Source: Amoeboaphelidium protococcarum
Lineage: Eukaryota; Aphelidiomycota; Aphelidea
Length of the DNA: 64,000 nt
Assembly: GCA_023515745.1 (NCBI GenBank)
Contig: JALECJ010000255.1
Span: forward strand, 692,001-756,000
Direction of reading: 5' to 3'
Within the stretch, counting starts at the first letter, position 1. Every line of letters starts with the position of its first letter. The translations under genes and the position numbers were made by a program. Below the pieces are notes generated by a model. It had not been told where the DNA came from and did not search any database. It saw only the letters and a program-made list of their open reading frames with translations. Positions 58,414-64,000 of this stretch are shown here, in pieces.

Positions 58414-60810
58414 TCACACCTGATCATCATTACCACGAATTCTCTGCTTCTCAAAGAAAGGCATCTCCAGAATGTCCATGATGTGCTAGTCAGTAGACTT
58501 GCAGTTTGGACATGGATCGCTGAAGCAGGAATTGTAGACAAGGGTGTTGAATCCCTTCTTTATCTCGTTGAGGTCTTTGTCGCCATCTTCTCGGTAGTGA
58601 AAGACAAAGTTCAGTATCAATAGATCCATGTCGTTGGCCATGTACAGTTTCAATCTCTTGTACCACAGCGGCCACTTGTCAGGATGGGTTCCCACCTCCT
58701 GAGTTTTGACAAAATGACTCTTGATTGCACTGATTGTATCATGCAACTACTGCTACATCTCCGGCGTCATGTACTCGATTCCAACCATCATTACAAGCAC
58801 ATTATAGTAATCTCTAAGCCGTTTAAACCATGACTGCTCACCAGTGGGTACTTTTGAGTTTTCAGTCAGCTTTTCAAAATTGGTCATCACCTGATCAAAG
58901 TTGCTATCACGCAACATGGACATGCCCAGGTAGCGAAGATCGGATAAAGCGTGCACATTATCTTTCTTGAAGAATTTACCAATGCGCTCTGTGTGCGTCT
59001 GAGAAGGTGAAAACTTCTACTAGCGAACAATAGATGACCTGCCAAAGTCGATTATAATAGGCTCGTAAAATCGCGACTTCCAAGGATGGACTACAAATTT
59101 CTTGCTTACGCGCTATTGCTAGTTTACATTAGGGGCGGAATTAGAGTTACTACTACCAGCAGCACCGGAACTACCACCACTGTCGCTACTACCACCGCGC
59201 GAACTGCTACTACCACTCTACAGTAATTTTACAGCAAACTTGCTTAAAAAAGGCTGCGTGTTAACATTAGACACTTCGTTATCAGAATTCATAAATGAAG
59301 TAATTCTTTTCTAACTGCCTGTTTTACCATCTTCTTTATGCACGAACACGGGCTCTTCTTCAACTTCGAAAACTTCTTATTACGGTGGTGCATTATGAAC
59401 ACCTTCAAACGCTCTTCCATGCACATCCTACCTACCGCGTCCAATATTGACGCGAAGACTCTCCATCATTCCAGTCATGCCGCCAAGATCCTCACTGTAA
59501 TCAAAATTAAGTATCAATGAAGTCAACTTCTACTAATCCGCGTCTGACTTAACCAACATAATATTAAACGACGTCATATCACCATGCAAAAATTAAAGCT
59601 TATTTGACGCGTAAAATAACGAGCTCAGCACCTACAGTAGAACAGAAGCAGGCATATCAAGGAAATGGTATCTAAGCCACCTATCCGCCGAAATTGAGAA
59701 CTCTTCAAGCGATCTCATCTCCAAATCGCCCATACGATTCAAGTAGGATTACAACAGAAGACCATTCGAATTCGGGCTCAACTGCTCGGTGACAATGAAA
59801 AGCTTAGCGGGATGGGAATTTTTAAAGTTACTGACATCCTGTGCGAACTTATAGCTTGACACCGCACCTCCCTTCTCATTAATACTCTATCTTAAGGAGT
59901 CTATCTGCTCCAAGAATATTTTCAAAAATACTCCAACAACATTATTAATGCCGAAAACAAAATCCAACGTCTTCACGAAGCCAACATATCGCACGCTCAC
60001 GCTTTTACCATCAGCAGAAGGCATTGTGTACAACTTTTAGTCATCTACTAGATCATTTATGTGAAAGCCAATCGACACCTCATCCAAACCATTACTGTAC
60101 TTTGACGGCTCTTTACCCATCTTCACCTATTCTGAATTCGGATAAGTCTGCACCTTGATCACTGCGAGCCTTCCGTCCACATGGTGCCAAGTGCCGCTAT
60201 GATACTTGCGCAAGATCTTTTCATCATAATCGAACCCGATATTACCTTAAACTTCGGACACCACGCGGACATTCTTCATTATAAAACAAGTCTTTCGGAC
60301 GCTGAAAGCCTTCAAGACATTCTATTACAAATGTACGAGATCTTACATTATAATAGGATAAGGATCGTAAGCGGAGAAAAGAGCGGTAGCAATGGTCTAA
60401 GTGGCCACAGGAAACTAATTATACATGGACGGACTAGAAGAGTCGTGAATTCTCTGCATCAAATCTATCCATAATTACTCATACTAATACGCGTCGCGCG
60501 GGTCAAATCCATTATCAATCAGATCACGCAGGTCAATCGAATCGCTATCACCGCCATACAAATTTCTAAAGACTTATGTTCCAGTAGGACAGAAGGTGAA
60601 TCGAGAGAAGGCGCTAGTAGGTGTGAACAGTAATTAGTGCGCGTTAGAGCGGACATTATCAGGCCTCACTCCGCATTAAAGAGTCTCCTATCTTCCGTTT
60701 ATATTTGCCTTGTACTAATAAGCATCTTAGGGAGGACGTCTAGCAAAAAACATCGCTTGAAGATGCGGTGCACACACGAGTGCTAAAAACAATATATATT
60801 GATGTACCAT
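58414..60810 (-). CDS. Predicted secreted or lumenal protein kinase-like protein
   Basis: A 798-aa protein with a signal peptide (MVHQYILFLALVCAPHLQA). The next 220 residues are unlike anything recognised. A kinase-like fold follows: RLAVIKVQTY (ATP-anchoring Lys), a long C-lobe entry, LFYASNKLQFLHGDMTSFNI with the catalytic-loop Asp and Asn, and much later PIIIDFGRSSIVRQ (metal-binding DFG). About 150 residues, Gly/Ser-rich in part, separate the two motifs, an unusually large insertion. The C-terminal 200 residues are helical and include YRLLNFVFHYRED-like helices and a CPNC pair. Catalytic residues are present, so it may be an active kinase of the secretory pathway. No family can be named. 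Confidence 0.65.
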
Positions 60811-61122
60811 CGCGCTTTCTATGATGTGGTATCAATAAGCCCTTTTAAGCAGAGCAGTGTTTATTACCTATTGACGGTGAAGGAATTGAGGATCAAATCA
60901 AAAATCCTCAAATACCACCGCGAAATCAGGGGAGTTTCTCGTTGTTCGGTTCGCGCTCATTTACACACAATTGTGGGTACCCCGTAAGTTCAATTACTAC
61001 TGTTGTACTTCAAGGTGGAGTGAGGGGTTTGATTCGGAATTTAAAATTTAATTAAATGACGTAGCGCTTTTTGAACAAAAAATATCACTGCGATAGTGTA
61101 TACTTTAATTTCAATATCATTG
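60811..61122. other. Intergenic region, kinase-like gene promoter side
   Basis: About 310 bp with no recognised gene. AT-rich, no clear element. Confidence 0.5.
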
Positions 61123-61900
61123 TCAACATGCGTTTGAAATTATGAAATCTCGCGGATCACCTTGATCGGGCACCTCCGAGTGATGAGGTAACACCGGTCG
61201 TAGATTTTCATGATGCAGATGAGGTAAATGTTATCGGATTACTCTATCCAGCTCTTCATACAGCAACTGATTACCTAGTCGGGAGAAATGCAAGCCATCA
61301 GTAAAGAAATCGCGTGGTGGACCATCATAAAATTAAAAGGCTTTAAGTAGATTCACAGTCGCGCTAACTTGAGAAGTTAAAGCCATGCAAGCGTTAGTGT
61401 ACAATGCAGTGTTAGAATTTGATCTATCGCATACTTTACCCTAAATATTTCGGTAAGCAGTCCATTCCGCTTCATCAAACAACGTTGGACTGATTAGTAT
61501 GATTTCAGAGCGTGGGAGCTTCAGTTTGACTCGATTAATAATAAATTTGAGATTATCGGTGTAACGCTGAAGTGATACATGTTGCTTGGACTACCCATTG
61601 GGCAAGTTCGGAAGGACAGCATCATTAGTTCCAATGAATATAATGACCAGATGGACATTATTTAAATCCTTGAGTAGATGATCAATGACGCAGCGAAGCC
61701 ATTCCGAGTTGTAGCCACCATACCCGTGATTTATCATTTGACCTTTCCTAACATAATCATTTGCCATTAGAGATCCCCAACCGCCAGTATTCACGTCGAA
61801 AGAGCGCTACATGCACAAAGGTTGATGCTATCCGATTCACTAAGTATTAATGTTATATTACTTGTATTAAAGAATCGCCAATTAATAAAATCTACCTCAT
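61123..61900 (-). CDS. IAH1: GDSL-type esterase (isoamyl acetate hydrolase, IAH1-like), two exons
   Basis: A 240-aa SGNH hydrolase. One intron, 61807-61861 (55 nt, GTAATA...ATGTAG), falls just after the catalytic block. Exon 1 (13 codons) is MRQILLIGDSLIQ with the nucleophile Ser9; exon 2 continues RSFDVNTGGWGSLMANDYVR. Block II GYGGYNSEW, block III IIFIGTNDAVLPNLPNG and block V FTDGLHFSRLGNQLL with the catalytic Asp and His are all present. The family hydrolyses short-chain acetate esters; substrate here is not known. Without splicing the catalytic Ser would be lost, so the intron is well supported. Confidence 0.9.
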
Positions 61901-62057
61901 ACAGTGATGAAATATTGCGTCAATCAAGTGATCGATAAACAAAAAACAAAGATACAAGACTGCTTCAAACTAAAATTCATAGTTTATTGGATATGTATAT
62001 ATATATCCTTATCACGTTCCACTCAGAAGGTACTCAAACCTATATATTAACCGCCAC

Positions 62058-64000
62058 TCACTTCTTAATCCCCAGACTGCCCATTCTACCGGCAATCTCA
62101 TCAGTGCCCGCTGTGTTCTTCTGCAAGACATTCTGAGGCAGATCTTGATTGCTCTTCACCTGTCCATTTCCTGCTCCGTTGACTTCATTCAAAGCACTCA
62201 ACTTCTTAAAGTATGGTGCCATAAACTCAAAGAATGCAAACTGACCAGGCTCCAGACCAAATTTGTAAACAAAACGACTTGCCAGATAACTACCAAAGAT
62301 AGCGCGAACATAGTTCTCAGGCACACGACGAATCAGCTACTCCAGGCCAACTTTCTCCAGCAACAACTTTGGGAACGCTTCACTCAAAATTAACTTTCTC
62401 AACGGTAGATCATCCCACAAAGAAGTTCTCTGCAACTGCTCGTTCAAACGCACAATGGCAAAAGACAATTCATCCGACAGGATAGATCTTGGTGTTCCAC
62501 TGCGCTCATGTTCGCGCCAAATAGCTTCAAACTCGAGCTCAGCATTCTTCTCAATGATGGACTGCACCGACTTGACGTATTCCTGATAAAAGGATGGAAT
62601 GACCTTAGTAACAGTACCATCAGGTTTCTTCTCAGTGTGCACTTGCATCAGGTCAGCAAACTCCTCATCAGTCAAAGACAAGGCAGCCAACACTTCCAAA
62701 CTACTACTAGTGACACCACCCTTATTGGCACTAGCGTCTTTGAAGATAACAACACCAGCCTTCTCTAGACGCAGACGAGCCTCCTGAGTAAAGAATAGAT
62801 TAGCACCCTCAACAACGTACTTGAAGCGGCTTCTTCCGTCCTAGTTCAACAATAGAGTCACGTTGGACAGATCTACAGCCTCAGGGCGACCACCGCAAGG
62901 CACAAAGAAATCACTCTCCACCAGCTTGTCTAAATGGAACTCATTTCTAAATTTCAAACCATTATCAATAACAAATCCACCCAGAGCATCAGGAATCTTG
63001 ACTCCATTTTCTTCAATCAGCACACGGAAACCGTTAGGACCCAACTTGCTCACATCAAAATGAGATATCATTTGTCTAGCATTCGCCAATCTCAAAATCT
63101 CGTCGCGATTCAACCCATCACGATCATAAATGACACCACTACCATCAACAATGCCCACAGTTTTATCCTTGGATATCTTGATCTCATTCGACCCCAAATC
63201 ACCGTCCGGGCCACCAGTCTAAAACTTGGTGATCTACTCTTCTTTCATACCCAACTTGCGCAAAATACCCAATACATACTGATGCACGGAGCGAGTGGTC
63301 ATACCGTACAAATCATGCGGAATTCCACCCAAAGACTGAGACTTTCCAGTAGTAAAAGCCTTCCAAAACTGAGCTCCGCGACTCTTTGCATGCAGAGACG
63401 CCCAGTCCATGAAATCAGCAGTTCCTTCATCTGGTCCCAGAAAAAGCATTTCAGGCTTCTCATACAAGTCAACAATGCGCTCCTTGATGCCAGGTGAATT
63501 GCCAACAATTAGCAAGTCGAGCATAGAATCAACATACTTTTCAAATGCTACTTTAGGCTTGTCTTACTGATCAATGTCCAGCAAAATCGTTCCCTTAGAT
63601 CCACCTTCAGGAATATCCTTGTTCTTTCTCTGCTGCGTACTGGCCAAGCTGTAATTCTCATCAAACAGGGATCTCAGGTTGATACTGTAAGCCTCTCTAT
63701 TACGACTTCTGATGATACGGATGCCGCCTCTGGCAACGTCTCTGAATCTGATATGGAAACCACGAAACTCTGATCCAATAACAATGAACATACCATACGG
63801 CTTCATCGGGTACTCAACCTCAGGCAGGAAGGCGGGATCCATACGGAAGGACAGAGCGACTTTGGTAGGCTAGTAGAAGTTGGTCTTCAGCACATGAGTA
63901 TTGAAAGCGAGGAACGATTCAAAGACCATCTACTCGTGCTAATTAGCCACCGTACGCTTAATCTTGTCAATGAGCTCAGGAGCAGTCAGTGGGCGATCAC
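62058..64000 (-). CDS. GDH2: NAD-specific glutamate dehydrogenase, large type (GDH2), C-terminal 647 codons
   Basis: The 3' part of a gene whose 5' end lies past position 64000. It oxidises glutamate to 2-oxoglutarate and ammonia with NAD. Visible: KPYGMFIVIGSEFRGFHIRF, RDVARGGIRII, RKNKDIPEGGSKGTILLDID, EGTADFMDWASLHAKSRG, GGIPHDLYGMTTRSVHQYVL, the NAD-binding part TGGPDGDLGSNEIKISKDKT and VGIVDGSGVIYDRDGLNR, then FVPCGGRPEAVDL and VVEGANLFFTQEARLRLEKA. The sequence is very close to fungal Gdh2. Expected full length is about 1050 aa, so some 400 residues are missing. It ends SLGIKK. Confidence 0.93.

Noticed and set aside
1-64000. Standard code with dozens of pseudogenes
   Set aside because: The in-frame TAA/TAG codons fall on conserved Gln, genes show no frameshifts, and TGA is absent inside frames. 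Mass decay would not give this.
1-64000. Ciliate macronuclear or micronuclear DNA
   Set aside because: The code fits, but introns of 50-88 nt, about 40 per cent GC by eye, fungal-type PRM1, SSD1 and bHLH genes, and lack of telomeric or IES-like signals argue against it. Not fully excluded.
1-64000. tRNA, rRNA, CRISPR or operon features
   Set aside because: No A/B-box pair with cloverleaf, no rRNA-like blocks and no regularly spaced repeats were found by eye. Genes are on both strands with separate promoters.

Overview
This is nuclear DNA of a compact eukaryote that reads UAA and UAG as glutamine and uses UGA as its only stop. Under the standard code almost every gene is cut into short pieces. 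With UAR = Gln, about 42 long genes appear, and the reassigned codons fall on glutamines that are conserved in the families (kinesin after GKTFTM, SF3B4 RLLAAQ, the HIT protein AHQEVPH, EEF1A methyltransferase EDWQLSQFWY, ArfGAP WDQL). Genes lie 50-500 bp apart on both strands. Ten spliceosomal introns of 50-88 nt can be placed; all are GT-AG and all end in TAG.

The gene content points to an early-diverging, flagellated fungus or close relative (inference). Fungal-looking genes are the PRM1 cell-fusion protein, an SSD1-type RNB protein, large NAD-glutamate dehydrogenase, an Hst3/4-like sirtuin and a Crinkler-type nuclease-kinase. Kinesin-2 implies a flagellum. SDHAF4 and a PRELI protein imply ordinary mitochondria with complex II, which argues against the metamonads known to use this code (oxymonads, hexamitin diplomonads).

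Layout. 1-8.3 kb: nuclease-kinase (cut by the left edge), bHLH factor, IFRD protein, kinesin-2, a small coiled-coil protein, SUA5. 8.3-20 kb: secreted GH5 glycosidase, sirtuin, ArfGAP2/3, anamorsin/Dre2, cohesin SCC3/STAG. 20-31 kb: unknown coiled-coil protein, mucin-like membrane glycoprotein, ALIX/Bro1, EEF1A methyltransferase, CCDC174, X-family DNA polymerase, TMEM234. 31-45 kb: multi-BRCT protein, a 640-aa unknown, SDHAF4, a cytochrome b5 protein, an ABA4-like membrane protein, HIT hydrolase, a Q/N-rich protein, PRELI, BRF1, an unresolved locus, NOT2, a LITAF protein. 45-64 kb: PRM1, a 5'-truncated LINE with a perfect 16-bp target-site duplication, METTL21-type methyltransferase, RPN9, a second LITAF protein, oligoribonuclease, SF3B4, SSD1-like, a secreted kinase-like protein, GDSL esterase, NAD-GDH (cut by the right edge).

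The genes are mostly unrelated housekeeping and cell-biology genes, with no operons. Themes are RNA metabolism (SF3B4, CCDC174, NOT2, SSD1, oligoribonuclease), genome maintenance (SCC3, BRCT protein, Pol X, sirtuin), membrane traffic (ArfGAP, ALIX, LITAF) and tRNA or elongation-factor modification (SUA5, EFM5). No rRNA, tRNA, CRISPR or prokaryotic features were seen.
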